A stretch of DNA of 64,000 bases from the NCBI RefSeq assembly GCF_000425345.1, contig NZ_AUDG01000004.1, forward strand, positions 124,001-188,000, written 5' to 3'. This stretch comes from Rheinheimera baltica DSM 14885 (GTDB lineage: Bacteria; Pseudomonadota; Gammaproteobacteria; Enterobacterales; Alteromonadaceae). Each line of letters starts with the position of its first letter. Position 1 is the first letter of the stretch. The notes below the pieces were generated by a model, which saw nothing but the letters and a program-made list of their open reading frames with translations, was not told the DNA's origin and did no database searches. The position numbers and the translations under genes are program-made. This document shows, piece after piece, positions 35,865 to 45,333 of the stretch.

Positions 35865-37289
35865 TTAATCGGCGTACCACATTCTGGCCTGACGGGCCGG
35901 AATGCTGAAGGTATAATTTCCACCGCTGATATACACCAAATTAGCCCCGCTTAACGCGTCACGATAATTGCGGTACCAGTAAAACCTACCATTGGTATTA
36001 ACATTAAAGTTTTGGCTGCTACCGCACTTATTAATGCCCACTACGCCTTCCTGACCACGACGAAATAAAATGGCGCAGTCGTTCCAGGCCAACATTTCCA
36101 TGCCCTGCCCTTGCATACGATTATGAAAATTCAGCATTTTACTGATATGGCTGGCTTTATAAGCATTTACCCAGCGGTTATTATCGGTACCGGTGCTGTC
36201 GCTGAAAATCAACGGCTTGCCACCATCACGGCCCATTACATAGGCATAAGCCAGGTATTCGTCCGTTGGGTCCATGATGAGATAACGAAAGCCATCATTT
36301 GTTGGAATATCATGCGTAACGGTAAAGGTCACTGCCCGATTATTTTGTAATGCCTGACCGTAAGCTGCCGGATTGACCAACTGGCTTAAACTGCCGCCAA
36401 AGCCAAAGGCGCTGCGAATAGTATTAAACAAAGGAAAGTCATAGGCTTTGTGATCAGTATTGGCCAAATAGGGTGATAAAAAGCTGTTGTATTCGTTATT
36501 GCCAGCACCACCACTGGTAATAATTTCACCAAACACGTACATACCATTTTTGATGGTGCTGGTGAAAATCTGATTAATATGCCAATTGCTCATATGTTTG
36601 GCAGCATCAACCCGAAAGCCTTTTACGCCTAAGCTTTTTAGTGCACTTAAGTAAGCACGCTGTTGTTGCACCACCCAATTATTTGGGTTTAAATCTGGCA
36701 AGCCGCTATCGCCAGCACCACCGCACAGTCGCCAGTTCTGTACTTGCCAGACATCGTTATAGTTACTAATGCAATTTGCCGGATTAAAATCCCACGGGCT
36801 AAACAACCCCTGGCTAAGATTGCCAAACAACTTCTGGTTATTCCAGTAGCTGCTGTTGCTACTATAGCTATTTAGCGCCGCCTGACCTGGGAAATCGGTA
36901 GCACCGCCGCGCTCATTTGCCATGTGGTTAAGCACGATATCGGCATACACATCCACTTTTCGCGCAGGGTTACTGTCGTTTAACGCATTAATCATATTAA
37001 CAAACGACTGCTTATTGCCTTTGCAGTGGTCAATTACGCGGATATCCTGAGGTTGGTAACGCTGCCACCAGGCACAATTAGCTGCATTGGATTTTAGCGG
37101 TGGTGCAACCAACACCGCTTTATAGCCAAGGTTTTTAATTTCTGTCGCTTTAGCGGCTACTTCATCATAGTGCCAGTCAAAAGCGTGCAAAATTGCCTCA
37201 GCACTGGCATAGCCGCTAAACAGCAACGGGGTAATAAGCAACATCAGCCGGAGAAGCTGACGCTTGAACAACGTCTTGATTACTTGCAT
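35865..37289 (-). CDS. Secreted GH13 alpha-amylase
   Basis: A 474-residue protein with a long signal peptide (through LLFSGYASA). GH13 regions are present: DIVLNHMA (I), GFRVDAAKH with the nucleophile (II), VFGEIIT with the acid/base Glu (III) and VTHDIPTN with the Asp (IV). The beginning ILHAFDWHYDEVAAKATEIKNLGYKAVLVAPP and the short C-terminal beta domain (RFYWYRNYRDAL...FSIPARQARMWYAD) match marine-type alpha-amylases that act on starch. Ten or so cysteines suggest disulfides. It is placed away from the maltodextrin cluster and no copy of the shared palindrome was seen upstream, so regulation may differ. Confidence 0.92.
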   Translation of the reverse strand: MQVIKTLFKRQLLRLMLLITPLLFSGYASAEAILHAFDWHYDEVAAKATEIKNLGYKAVLVAPPLKSNAANCAWWQRYQPQDIRVIDHCKGNKQSFVNMINALNDSNPARKVDVYADIVLNHMANERGGATDFPGQAALNSYSSNSSYWNNQKLFGNLSQGLFSPWDFNPANCISNYNDVWQVQNWRLCGGAGDSGLPDLNPNNWVVQQQRAYLSALKSLGVKGFRVDAAKHMSNWHINQIFTSTIKNGMYVFGEIITSGGAGNNEYNSFLSPYLANTDHKAYDFPLFNTIRSAFGFGGSLSQLVNPAAYGQALQNNRAVTFTVTHDIPTNDGFRYLIMDPTDEYLAYAYVMGRDGGKPLIFSDSTGTDNNRWVNAYKASHISKMLNFHNRMQGQGMEMLAWNDCAILFRRGQEGVVGINKCGSSQNFNVNTNGRFYWYRNYRDALSGANLVYISGGNYTFSIPARQARMWYAD

Positions 37290-37340
37290 GTGTCTATCCT
37301 TTATTTTTTATTGGTTTATGCTAGTCATCCATGAGCGGGC

Positions 37341-37378
37341 AGCGATGCTGTTACTGCAGCATCACTAAGTGTTAGTGA
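37341..37378. repeat. Tandem hairpins in the amylase upstream region
   Basis: GATGCTG/CAGCATC (37344-37363) and CACTAA/TTAGTG (37364-37378) are two perfect adjacent stems in the 257-base gap between the amylase and the divergent DUF962 gene. They could be binding sites for a regulator or a leader structure of the amylase mRNA. Confidence 0.35.
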
Positions 37379-37546
37379 CTACTAGCTCCGTTAACACACT
37401 CTTAAGCTACGCCTTTAGCCAGAAAATTTATTGCTTATACACGCCAAGTTTACAACTTAGCTACATTAGGAACAAAGTGTCTCATTGACCCTGCTACGCG
37501 GTAGATTTAGGCTAATGCCAACCTTGTTTGCTGCACGTGGTAACCG

Positions 37547-38047
37547 ATGAAAAACTTAACCGAACACCTAAGCCAGTACGCGCAGTACCATCGCGACGAA
37601 CGTAATATCCTCACCCATTACGCCGGCATCCCGCTCATTATCATTGCAGTATTTGGCTTGCTGTACTGGCCGCTTTTTAGCTTGGCTGGCTTAACTATTA
37701 CACCCTCGTTGGTATTGTTTATAGCCGCTATGGCTTTTTACCTGCGGCTTGATCTGCGCTTTGCAGTAGTAATGCTGCTGTTTAGTGGAACTTGCCTGTT
37801 GCTGGCGGCACAACTGGCAAGCTTATCGCTCTGGCTATGGCTGGGCAGTTCAATCGTATTATTTGTTGTAGGCTGGTTATTGCAGTTTGTTGGTCATTAC
37901 TTTGAAGGCAAAAAACCGGCTTTTGTCGATGATATTATTGGGCTCTTTGTTGGACCGCTGTTTATCGTTGCCGAATTAAGCTTTAAACTGGGTCTGCGAA
38001 AACCGTTACAGCAGGATATCGAGCAAATTGCCGGTAAAACGCATTAA
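37547..38047 (+). CDS. DUF962 / Mpo1-like membrane protein
   Basis: A 166-residue protein with four hydrophobic segments. The N-terminal YHRDERNILTHYAGIPLIII and the later LLQFVGHYFEGKKPA carry the conserved histidines of the Mpo1/DUF962 family. In yeast Mpo1 is an iron-dependent dioxygenase that alpha-oxidises 2-hydroxy fatty acids; the bacterial role is untested. The DIIGLFVGPLFIVAEL block near the end is also typical. It sits alone, closed by an intrinsic terminator. Confidence 0.9.
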   Translation: MKNLTEHLSQYAQYHRDERNILTHYAGIPLIIIAVFGLLYWPLFSLAGLTITPSLVLFIAAMAFYLRLDLRFAVVMLLFSGTCLLLAAQLASLSLWLWLGSSIVLFVVGWLLQFVGHYFEGKKPAFVDDIIGLFVGPLFIVAELSFKLGLRKPLQQDIEQIAGKTH

Positions 38048-38055
38048 GTCAGCCC

Positions 38056-38075
38056 AAAGCTGATGCAGCTTTTTT
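38056..38075 (+). terminator. Intrinsic terminator after the DUF962 gene
   Basis: Seven-pair stem AAAGCTG / CAGCTTT with a three-base loop running into further T's. Confidence 0.75.
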
Positions 38076-38130
38076 AGCTGCCAGAATCCCAAGAACTGGA
38101 TTTAGGTCTCACTGAAGTAAGTGGTAGTGA

Positions 38131-38871
38131 ATGAAATTTTTATCTTTTTGTACCGGCAGCTTGGTGCTGCTGTATTCGGTATTTACCTTAGCCGCACCCG
38201 CTAACTTTGATCAGGCAAAACGTTTAGCCCAGGGTATTCACGCAGCAGATGCCAAAAGCTTTTATTGCGATTGTGATATTAGCTGGCAAGGCAAAAAAGG
38301 CAGCCCCAATTTGGCGGCCTGTGGTTATCAGGTGCGCAAAAACAACCAGCGCGCCAACAGAATAGAATGGGAACATATTATGCCTGCTCACCACTTTGGC
38401 CACCAACGCCAGTGCTGGCAAGAGGGTGGCCGGAAAAACTGCGTCAAAACCGACAGCGTATTTCGTGCCATGGAAGCTGATTTATATAACCTAAAACCCG
38501 CCATTGGCGAGGTAAACGGCGATCGCAGCAATTATCGCTTTGGTGTATTGCCTTCAACCCCGGCGCAACATGGCGCTTGTCCGGTAAAAGTCGATTTTAA
38601 ACAACGCGTGTTTGAACCCGCTCCGCCAGTGCGTGGCGATATTGCGCGTATTTATTTTTATATGGCAGACAAATATAACCTTAACCTGTCGCGTGCACAG
38701 CAACAGCTGTTTATGGCCTGGCACAAGCAAGACCCTGTCACGACAAAAGAGCAGGATCTAAACCGGCAAACCGCCAAAGAAATGGGCCACGACAACCCTT
38801 TTGTCAGCGGTGTGCGTGAATGGAATTTAGGTTATAAACCGACAGGTTATGGCGTAACCAGCAACCAGTAA
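38131..38871 (+). CDS. Endonuclease I (EndA/Dns family), secreted
   Basis: A 246-residue protein with signal peptide (through FTLAAP). The catalytic beta-beta-alpha-metal block NRIEWEHIMPAHHFG is intact, with the downstream LYNLKPAIGEVNGDRSNYRFG that supplies the Asn ligand. Eight cysteines are arranged as in Vibrio Dns. The enzyme degrades extracellular or periplasmic DNA without sequence specificity and is used for nutrition or to limit DNA uptake. Monocistronic. Confidence 0.95.
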   Translation: MKFLSFCTGSLVLLYSVFTLAAPANFDQAKRLAQGIHAADAKSFYCDCDISWQGKKGSPNLAACGYQVRKNNQRANRIEWEHIMPAHHFGHQRQCWQEGGRKNCVKTDSVFRAMEADLYNLKPAIGEVNGDRSNYRFGVLPSTPAQHGACPVKVDFKQRVFEPAPPVRGDIARIYFYMADKYNLNLSRAQQQLFMAWHKQDPVTTKEQDLNRQTAKEMGHDNPFVSGVREWNLGYKPTGYGVTSNQ

Positions 38872-38876
38872 ACTGG

Positions 38877-39662
38877 CTACTGTGCTTTCACGTATCGCAT
38901 TATATTTATAAAGGTATCTGTCCAGTAGGTCGCTCGATTTGCAGCGAGGTACGCCAGCAATTGATCATGTGCCTGAGCAGAAACACTTAGGTGATCGCCA
39001 CCGACGCCATGAAAGGTGAGATTAACCATTGTGCCGTGCTTCGCGGCTTGCTTAACGAAGGCGATTAACTCAGCACCACTGCTACCAACAGGGACTATGA
39101 CTTCTACCGCATAAACATCAAACTCTGCCATATCGGCGATTATTGCCCCCGGCTTTGCCTTTATCGCTACAAAATCTTTATGAATTAACGGCCAGTATGG
39201 CTGCCCTCGTGCCAGCGCATCACCGCAAGGAGCAGTAAACGTGCGCTCGGTTTGGCCGTCAATAGTAAATAACATGCTATTGGCTAGCCGAATTTGTTGT
39301 ACCAGCTGCGTAGCACTGATGTTATCTAGATCATCGTCAGCGCCAACCCAGTCACGTCCGGGTTTGCTGGCCGAGCATTGGTGGAATAAAGTATGGTTAC
39401 CCAGTTCATGACCCTGTGTTGCTGCAGCACGCCACTCACTTAAACGTGACGTGATAAGCGGACTGGATAATTGCAGATAAAAGCTGGCTTTCAGGCCGTA
39501 CGCATTAAGCGCCGGAATGGCCACATCCAGCTGCGATGCCAGCGTATCGTCATACGCCAGGCTAACTGCAGCTTTAGCACCATGGGGCCAGTTATCCCCT
39601 TTGGCGCTAAGATGCCAGCAACAGCACAAAAGAAGCAGTAGAGTAGTAAAGATATTACTCAT
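38877..39662 (-). CDS. Polysaccharide deacetylase (NodB homology) family protein
   Basis: A 261-residue protein with signal peptide (LLLLLCCCWHLSAKG). The NodB domain opens KAAVSLAYDDTLASQLDVAIPAL, where the usual 'FDD' is 'YDD', and has the metal-binding H-x-x-x-H in GHELGNHTLFH. The C-terminal VNLTFHGVGGDHLSV holds the catalytic His. It should remove acetyl groups from an amino sugar polymer or act on a related substrate in the periplasm. Its ATG overlaps the TGA of the solute-binding gene upstream (ATGA), so the two are one operon. Confidence 0.85.
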   Translation of the reverse strand: MSNIFTTLLLLLCCCWHLSAKGDNWPHGAKAAVSLAYDDTLASQLDVAIPALNAYGLKASFYLQLSSPLITSRLSEWRAAATQGHELGNHTLFHQCSASKPGRDWVGADDDLDNISATQLVQQIRLANSMLFTIDGQTERTFTAPCGDALARGQPYWPLIHKDFVAIKAKPGAIIADMAEFDVYAVEVIVPVGSSGAELIAFVKQAAKHGTMVNLTFHGVGGDHLSVSAQAHDQLLAYLAANRATYWTDTFINIMRYVKAQ

Positions 39663-40411
39663 GGGTTACTAGCATCTGTATAGCGTTGGATTAAGACATT
39701 AATAGTGCCTTCTTGGCGCATCTGTTCTAATTCCAACTGCATGCGCTCAGCAAGCTTTACCGGGAAGAGAAGGTTTAACGCCAGATAGTTATCGCCAACA
39801 TCTTCCAATTTAAATAATGCCTCAGCACTGTCTTCTGGTAACTTGTTATTACGTAACCAGGTACGTAAAGAGCGCTTAGAGCCCACCAGCAAGTCTACCC
39901 GTTTTGCCATAAACAATGGTACGGGCTCAGACTTAGTGGCGAAATCTAACATATTGCGACCAAACTCAAAGCCATGACGCTTGAAATAGCTTTCGTACAC
40001 ATCGCCACGAGCAACGGCCAGCTTAAAATTTTTTGCTTCCTCAAGATTAGTCGGGTTAACCTCGGTTCTGCCTTTTAAACGAAACAAATAACCCCAGTCT
40101 GATGCGATTGGCCCAACCCAGCGAAACAACGGTTCGCGGGCGGCGCTTCGCGCAGTTGAAAACACACCACTCATCTGCTGATGCTGAGCATTTTCGTAAG
40201 CCCGCCGCCAGGGTAATACCGTGATATTGCAGTCAAGCTCAAGACGCTGACACAACTGATGCATAAGCTCGACATTAATACCATCTGGCCGGCCATCAAC
40301 AATATAGCTGTACGGTGGCAGATGCTCGGTATATAAATGAAGGGTTGGCGGTTGCTGAATTGCCGCGGCATAACCGGACAGAAATACTAAGCACCATAGT
40401 ACAAAACGCAT
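39659..40411 (-). CDS. Periplasmic solute-binding protein, family 3-like
   Basis: A 250-residue protein with signal peptide (MRFVLWCLVFLSGYAAA). The pattern LHLYTEHLPPYSYIVDGRPDGINVELMHQLCQRLELDCNITVLPWRRAYENAQ is that of the orphan 'PBPb' proteins common in Alteromonadales, which have no ABC partner. It is translationally coupled to a polysaccharide deacetylase, so a ligand such as an amino sugar or a cell-wall fragment is conceivable but only inferred. Confidence 0.85.
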   Translation of the reverse strand: MRFVLWCLVFLSGYAAAIQQPPTLHLYTEHLPPYSYIVDGRPDGINVELMHQLCQRLELDCNITVLPWRRAYENAQHQQMSGVFSTARSAAREPLFRWVGPIASDWGYLFRLKGRTEVNPTNLEEAKNFKLAVARGDVYESYFKRHGFEFGRNMLDFATKSEPVPLFMAKRVDLLVGSKRSLRTWLRNNKLPEDSAEALFKLEDVGDNYLALNLLFPVKLAERMQLELEQMRQEGTINVLIQRYTDASNP

Positions 40412-40560
40412 TGAGTTTCCGGGCAGATATTTGATACTTCAGACTAATAGTAAATCAAGCAGACAGCAAGCTTATAAGATGCATAAATCAGCACACTTAC
40501 AATAGCTCGATATTCCGTTATGATAGAACGACATAAGTTAATCTATACCAAGGAGTCGTT

Positions 40561-40956
40561 ATGATAACTGCATTGTATGCCGCATTGCTGGCACTCTTTT
40601 ACATTGTGTTGAGTTTTAAAGTGGTTGGTAAACGCCGTCAGTTTAAGGTGGGTATTGGTAGCAATGGTGAAATGGCTTTGGAGCGCGCCATACGAGTGCA
40701 TGGTAACTTTGCTGAGTATGTACCTTTTGCGCTGTTACTGATATTTTTCGCTGAATATAGCGGATTAGCGCCGCTTTATCTTCACATACTCGGAATTGCA
40801 CTACTACTGGGCAGGCTAAGCCATGCCTGGGGCGTACGTCAGGTTTCTGAGCCACTAAAATTCCGCGTGTTTGGCACAATACTGACATTATCGGTACTGA
40901 TGTTATCTGCAGTGGCGATATTGGCGCTATACAGTTCCAGGCTCTTACTCGCCTGA
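40561..40956 (+). CDS. MAPEG-family membrane protein
   Basis: A 131-residue protein with four hydrophobic segments. RAIRVHGNFAEYVPFALLLIFFAEYSG is the core MAPEG motif (glutathione-binding in eukaryotic homologues such as microsomal glutathione S-transferase). Bacterial members are of uncertain activity. AAGGAG precedes the ATG by 7 bases. Standalone gene. Confidence 0.92.
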   Translation: MITALYAALLALFYIVLSFKVVGKRRQFKVGIGSNGEMALERAIRVHGNFAEYVPFALLLIFFAEYSGLAPLYLHILGIALLLGRLSHAWGVRQVSEPLKFRVFGTILTLSVLMLSAVAILALYSSRLLLA

Positions 40957-40997
40957 TAAAATGCAAAGCCAGCCTATGTCTAGCTAACCTATTAAGC

Positions 40998-41025
40998 CCT
41001 GGGTAGGCCAACAGGCCCACCCAGG
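40998..41025. terminator. Hairpin between convergent genes
   Basis: CCTGGGTAGGCC / GGCCCACCCAGG form a 12-pair stem with one mismatch and a four-base loop, between the MAPEG gene and the convergent 41036-42073 gene. There is no clear T run on either strand. Confidence 0.5.
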
Positions 41026-41035
41026 ATAAAAGCCG

Positions 41036-42073
41036 CTAATTAATCGCGATAGCTTGCTGGCGCAGTGGCTCAAGTCCCTCTAAACGCTTCTGATACGATG
41101 AGTAATCAGGGGTAACACTATTTATTAACTTACCCGCGGGGTTATATACCCAACTGTACCACGGCTGTATTGGCTGTACTTCTGCATTAGCCTGTGCCAA
41201 TAACATTGCCGCACGATCGTTACTGGTAGCTTGCATTAAGAAAAAGGGCTTTAACAGAACTATGCTGAGTTGTTCTGTGATTGCTATATCATCCCTAGCC
41301 AAGTCTTCTTTTAGCGCAGCGGCTATAGCATTATCACCAAACACCCATTCGCCCGATAATGCTTGTAACAAACTTAACTCCTCAGGTGTAAAGGGCGCTA
41401 GCCAGCTATCTGGCATCATATCGGCTTGCTGTTGTGGTTCAATTTGTTGTTTAAGCACAGTGGCAAAACTAAAGTGGCGTTTTACCGCCTCAATACTGAT
41501 CATTTTGCTAAGCAACAAATTATTACCAGATAAAACGGTGCGCCAGAATTGAAGGTCTTGCTGCAACAATAATCTGACAGTCGGGATATCCTGTTGCTGT
41601 GCCGCTAGCCAGGCTTGTAAAAAAAGCAGCTGTTGGGCATGCATAATGCCGTGATAAGACGGCAATGCTTGTGCTGCGTCAGCCAATGCTGGTTCATACC
41701 AATGAGGATAACTGCGCACCTGTTGGTAAAAATCTATCAGCGGCTTATGCTCGTCAATAAGTTGAGCTACATTAGGTTGGGCGGCTAAAACCGTATTGCA
41801 GTCTTCTGTATCGCACTGACGCATCAACTGAGAAAAAGTGTCTGACACCATATGTTCAGTTGCACCTGCATGCTGACGAAAGTATTCATAGCCATTATTA
41901 TCAGGGGTAATTTCTGCCAGAACTTCCTGCAGAGTACGCATAGTAGAAGCTGCGGTGGATGGTGCCTCGTCTTGCCAATTTATTACAAGCAACACAACGT
42001 ATATTGTAACTACTATAGACAATAGCGTCGCAACCACCTTAAAAATCAATTTTATCCATTTTAACCACAACAT
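41036..42073 (-). CDS. Membrane-anchored protein of unknown function
   Basis: A 345-residue protein with one N-terminal helix (IFKVVATLLSIVVTIYVVLLVI, about residues 10-31) and a large, mostly helical periplasmic part. Two close cysteines occur in MRQCDTEDCNTVL. I do not recognise the family. Its content of Gln, Ala and Leu and the regular helices suggest a repeat-like alpha solenoid. Single gene, with no functional clue from its neighbours: a MAPEG gene and a diguanylate cyclase. Confidence 0.7.
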   Translation of the reverse strand: MLWLKWIKLIFKVVATLLSIVVTIYVVLLVINWQDEAPSTAASTMRTLQEVLAEITPDNNGYEYFRQHAGATEHMVSDTFSQLMRQCDTEDCNTVLAAQPNVAQLIDEHKPLIDFYQQVRSYPHWYEPALADAAQALPSYHGIMHAQQLLFLQAWLAAQQQDIPTVRLLLQQDLQFWRTVLSGNNLLLSKMISIEAVKRHFSFATVLKQQIEPQQQADMMPDSWLAPFTPEELSLLQALSGEWVFGDNAIAAALKEDLARDDIAITEQLSIVLLKPFFLMQATSNDRAAMLLAQANAEVQPIQPWYSWVYNPAGKLINSVTPDYSSYQKRLEGLEPLRQQAIAIN

Positions 42074-42236
42074 CCATTACACCTTAACGTCGATTGACCA
42101 GTAAATTGCTAATATTAATACTTTAAGTTTTTAACAAAATTCATCTGCAATTACCACCTTTAACGCACTTTACAGGCTAAGTCGTCGTTAACGCCATTTT
42201 CATGCCAAAGCATTTTACATGAAGCGCAAACCCCAT

Positions 42237-44294
42237 TTAGCTTACAGTACCACCTGGACCGTGAACTGTGCCGACATCCAACATACCCTGTTGAATTGCG
42301 CCGGTTAAATCGCTGTATAGTAATGCTTCAGCTTGCTCAAAGCTGACAGTTAACCCTTTAATCATGCATACCTGGTTACGGCCATTGGCTTTACTAAGAT
42401 AAAGTGCCATATCCACAATTTGCATGACTTTTTCCCAATCGAGATGCTCTTCTTTGATGCCGGAAAAGGGTAAGTGAATAAAACCACCGCTGGCAGTAAC
42501 ATGAATATCGTATTGCTCGAACTTAACCGTGGGTTCGGCGATGACATGTAAAATACGCTGAATAAAACCATCGAGCAGAGAAGGGCTAATATTCTCCAGC
42601 ACAAGCAGTATTTCCTCGCCGCCCCAGCGCACAACCATATCATTTTCACGACAGGTTTTTTGCAAGCGGCGACTAATATCTATTAATACCGCATCACCCG
42701 CACTATGACCATAATGGTCATTAATACGTTTAAAAAAGTCGATATCCAGTAACAGCAGCCCGGTTAAATTACCGCTGGCATCCTGCTCGCGGCGTTGTTT
42801 ACTGCGCAATTGCATATGCTCTTGCAAAGCCCGCCGGTTGTATAACCCGGTTAAGTGATCACGTTGCGACTGAAATGCCAGTTGCTTGTTGGTTTCGTAT
42901 AATTTCCGATTTGATCGGCGTACTTTACGATATAATTGCAGCAAAGCCATTGCCGCAAATAACATAAGCAGCACAAACAATAAGGTTAGCTTCTGTTGTA
43001 GCTGTTTATTCTCCAACAGCTGCGCCTTTAAATTATTTTCCTGTTCCAAAATAGTAATTTGCTGAGCTTGTGCTTTAGTGTTGTATCGATTTTGCAGTTC
43101 ATTTAGCCGTGCCTCACGCCCTGCTGAGCGAATATCCTCGCGTAACGTCATTTGCTCTAGCAGGGTGTCCGCTTGCTGCTGATACATGCCTGCGGCAGCA
43201 TATGCCTTTGCCAGCCATTCATAGTACGGTTCAAACTCAGCTTTTGTCGCGTGCTGACTAAAATAGCTCATACTCGCTTTTATTTGCTCAATACCAGCAC
43301 TTTGTTCGCCCTCAAAAACACGAATATATCCTAAATTCATTGTAATCAGCTGCTGACTGTATTCATCTTTCAGCCTGCCAGCGCGTTCCAACGCCAGCAG
43401 TAAAATACGTTTCGCCGCGGCATAATCTTGCAATTCAATATAGGTAGCACCCAAATTATTTTCAAACGTCAATGCCGTGTATTCGTCGTTGTTCTCTAAA
43501 GCTGCAACTAAACCTTTTTTATTCACGCTGATCGCTATATCAAACTGTTTTTCTGAACTGGCGATATAGCCTTGTAGCAAATACAATTCGGGTAACACTG
43601 TTATATGCTGGTATTTGATGGCATCAGCAATAAGCTGTTTTGTCAGCGCCTTCGCCTGCGGCCAGTTTTTTAATTCGGTATGAACCTGGGCAATATTAAA
43701 ATTTAGAAAACCGCGACGGCGTAGAGTTAAGGCATCATCTGTTTCCGAGACACTATCGAGTGCACGAATAAAGTGCTCTAGTGCGCGCTCGTACTGGCTA
43801 TCTGCTTTGAACAGCCGCCCTAAAACGTTATTGGCGAAATAGCTTACCCGGGTGTTTGACGCATCTTTAAGCTGCAACACAAGTTTATCCGCTTTAATGA
43901 CAGCATCATCTAACTTTTGTTGATACATTAGCAATTCTAGCTCTGTGGCAAATATTTCACTCAATGCATCAGGGTGTTCAGTGAACTGAGCTTGCTGCAT
44001 TAATTGTTGCATCAGACGTTCTGTTTTTGCGGTGTCTTTGCTGTAATATGCATCAAAAACCAAATAACTGATTAACCTTACCCGGCTTTGTATCGCCACT
44101 TGCATAATGTCGGTTTGCGCCAACTCATTTAACAGTACACTGGCTTCAGTTTGGTCTTGTTGAATGACCTGAATGTAACGGTCTAATGTTTCTTCTATGG
44201 CTAAATCAATTTCACTGGCAATAGTTGGCATCATGAACAGTAAAATACTGACAATAAAACCAAAACGCTTAGACGTAACGCGAAAATCAAGCAT
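42237..44294 (-). CDS. TPR-containing membrane diguanylate cyclase (GGDEF)
   Basis: The frame begins at TTG 44303, but the ATG at 44294 (685 residues) gives a better signal sequence (FGFIVSILLFMMPTIAS). About 350 residues of TPR-like helices lie in the periplasm, then a coiled coil (about 385-430), one membrane helix (LLFVLLMLFAAMALLQLY) and a C-terminal GGDEF domain. The active site reads RWGGEEILLV (residues about 558-561; Ile replaces the usual Phe), and RxxD five residues before it (RENDMVVRW) is an intact inhibitory c-di-GMP site. It should synthesise c-di-GMP in response to a periplasmic or protein-binding signal. Confidence 0.92.
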   Translation of the reverse strand: MLDFRVTSKRFGFIVSILLFMMPTIASEIDLAIEETLDRYIQVIQQDQTEASVLLNELAQTDIMQVAIQSRVRLISYLVFDAYYSKDTAKTERLMQQLMQQAQFTEHPDALSEIFATELELLMYQQKLDDAVIKADKLVLQLKDASNTRVSYFANNVLGRLFKADSQYERALEHFIRALDSVSETDDALTLRRRGFLNFNIAQVHTELKNWPQAKALTKQLIADAIKYQHITVLPELYLLQGYIASSEKQFDIAISVNKKGLVAALENNDEYTALTFENNLGATYIELQDYAAAKRILLLALERAGRLKDEYSQQLITMNLGYIRVFEGEQSAGIEQIKASMSYFSQHATKAEFEPYYEWLAKAYAAAGMYQQQADTLLEQMTLREDIRSAGREARLNELQNRYNTKAQAQQITILEQENNLKAQLLENKQLQQKLTLLFVLLMLFAAMALLQLYRKVRRSNRKLYETNKQLAFQSQRDHLTGLYNRRALQEHMQLRSKQRREQDASGNLTGLLLLDIDFFKRINDHYGHSAGDAVLIDISRRLQKTCRENDMVVRWGGEEILLVLENISPSLLDGFIQRILHVIAEPTVKFEQYDIHVTASGGFIHLPFSGIKEEHLDWEKVMQIVDMALYLSKANGRNQVCMIKGLTVSFEQAEALLYSDLTGAIQQGMLDVGTVHGPGGTVS

Positions 44295-44478
44295 AAAAAG
44301 CAATACTCTGGCTGGCTTTCATTATTTTTAGTTCAACATACGTTATCAGTATAGTTGTTGCACATTTTTAAGGCTAAATTCGTCGATCTATATTGATCTG
44401 TGTTAGCAACCAACTATTTTCATGACACAACAACTTCAAGCTATTTATATGCGGAGTTAACTAAGGTATAACGGCGCA

Positions 44479-45330
44479 ATGAAAATACCAAAACGCATTC
44501 AACCCTTAGTAGACGAAGGCTTAGTAGATGAAGTTATTCGCCCGCTAATGAGCGGGAAAGAAGCTTCTGTGTATATCGTCCGCTGTGGCGAGGACATTCG
44601 CTGCGCTAAAGTTTACAAAGACGCAGACCAGCGCAGCTTTAAACAAGCAGTGTTGTACCAGGAAGGCCGAAAAGTTCGCAGTAGTCGCCGTGCCCGCGCG
44701 ATGGAGAAAGGTTCTAAATTCGGCCGTAAACAACAAGAAGAAAGCTGGCAAAATGCCGAAGTGGATGCCTTGTTTAAGTTGGCCAAAGCTGGTGTTCGCG
44801 TACCTGAACCTTATGGCTGCTATGACGGCGTTTTATTAATGGAACTGGTATGTGATGACGAAGGCATGGTTGCCCCCCGCTTAGGTGATGTTGCGATGGA
44901 TGCAGATCTCGCGATAGATGATCACGCCACCATGATCCATTACATAGTGTTGATGTTGTGCGAAGGCCTGGTGCATGGCGATTTGTCTGAATTTAACGTA
45001 CTGGTAGATGATCATGGTCCGGTTATTATTGACTTGCCGCAAGCTGTCGATGCGGCGGCAAATAATAATGCCAAGTGGATGTTTGAGCGTGATGTAAACA
45101 ATATGCGCGATTACTATGGTCTGTATGCGCCTGAGTTACTAACAACCCAGTATGCCGCGGAGATATGGTCACTGTATGAAGCCGGTGAGCTTACCCCTGA
45201 CGTAGAGCTAAGTGGAGAATTTGCCGAAGACACACACAGCGCCGATGTTGACGCTGTGTTAGAGCAAATTAAAGCCGCCTTTGCTGAAGCTGAAGCACGC
45301 AAAGCCGGCCTGGCAGATGACGATGACTAG
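44479..45330 (+). CDS. RIO-type serine/threonine protein kinase
   Basis: A 283-residue cytoplasmic protein. N-terminal MSGKEASVYIVRC is the RIO version of the glycine loop, with the Lys in CAKVYK. LVHGDLSEFNVLVDD is the catalytic loop and VIIDLPQAVD the metal-binding loop. It matches the bacterial RIO1-like (PA4780-type) kinases. In archaea and eukaryotes RIO kinases act in ribosome maturation; the bacterial target is not known. The C-terminal 50 residues are acidic and helical. Monocistronic. Confidence 0.93.
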   Translation: MKIPKRIQPLVDEGLVDEVIRPLMSGKEASVYIVRCGEDIRCAKVYKDADQRSFKQAVLYQEGRKVRSSRRARAMEKGSKFGRKQQEESWQNAEVDALFKLAKAGVRVPEPYGCYDGVLLMELVCDDEGMVAPRLGDVAMDADLAIDDHATMIHYIVLMLCEGLVHGDLSEFNVLVDDHGPVIIDLPQAVDAAANNNAKWMFERDVNNMRDYYGLYAPELLTTQYAAEIWSLYEAGELTPDVELSGEFAEDTHSADVDAVLEQIKAAFAEAEARKAGLADDDD

Positions 45331-45333
45331 ACC

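Noticed and set aside
37321-37340. Third copy of the GGATGG repeat upstream of the amylase
   Set aside because: Only ATGGATG is shared; the flanking blocks CCC and GCGTGTTG are missing.
39659-40411. ABC importer locus
   Set aside because: No permease or ATPase gene is adjacent; the neighbour is a deacetylase.
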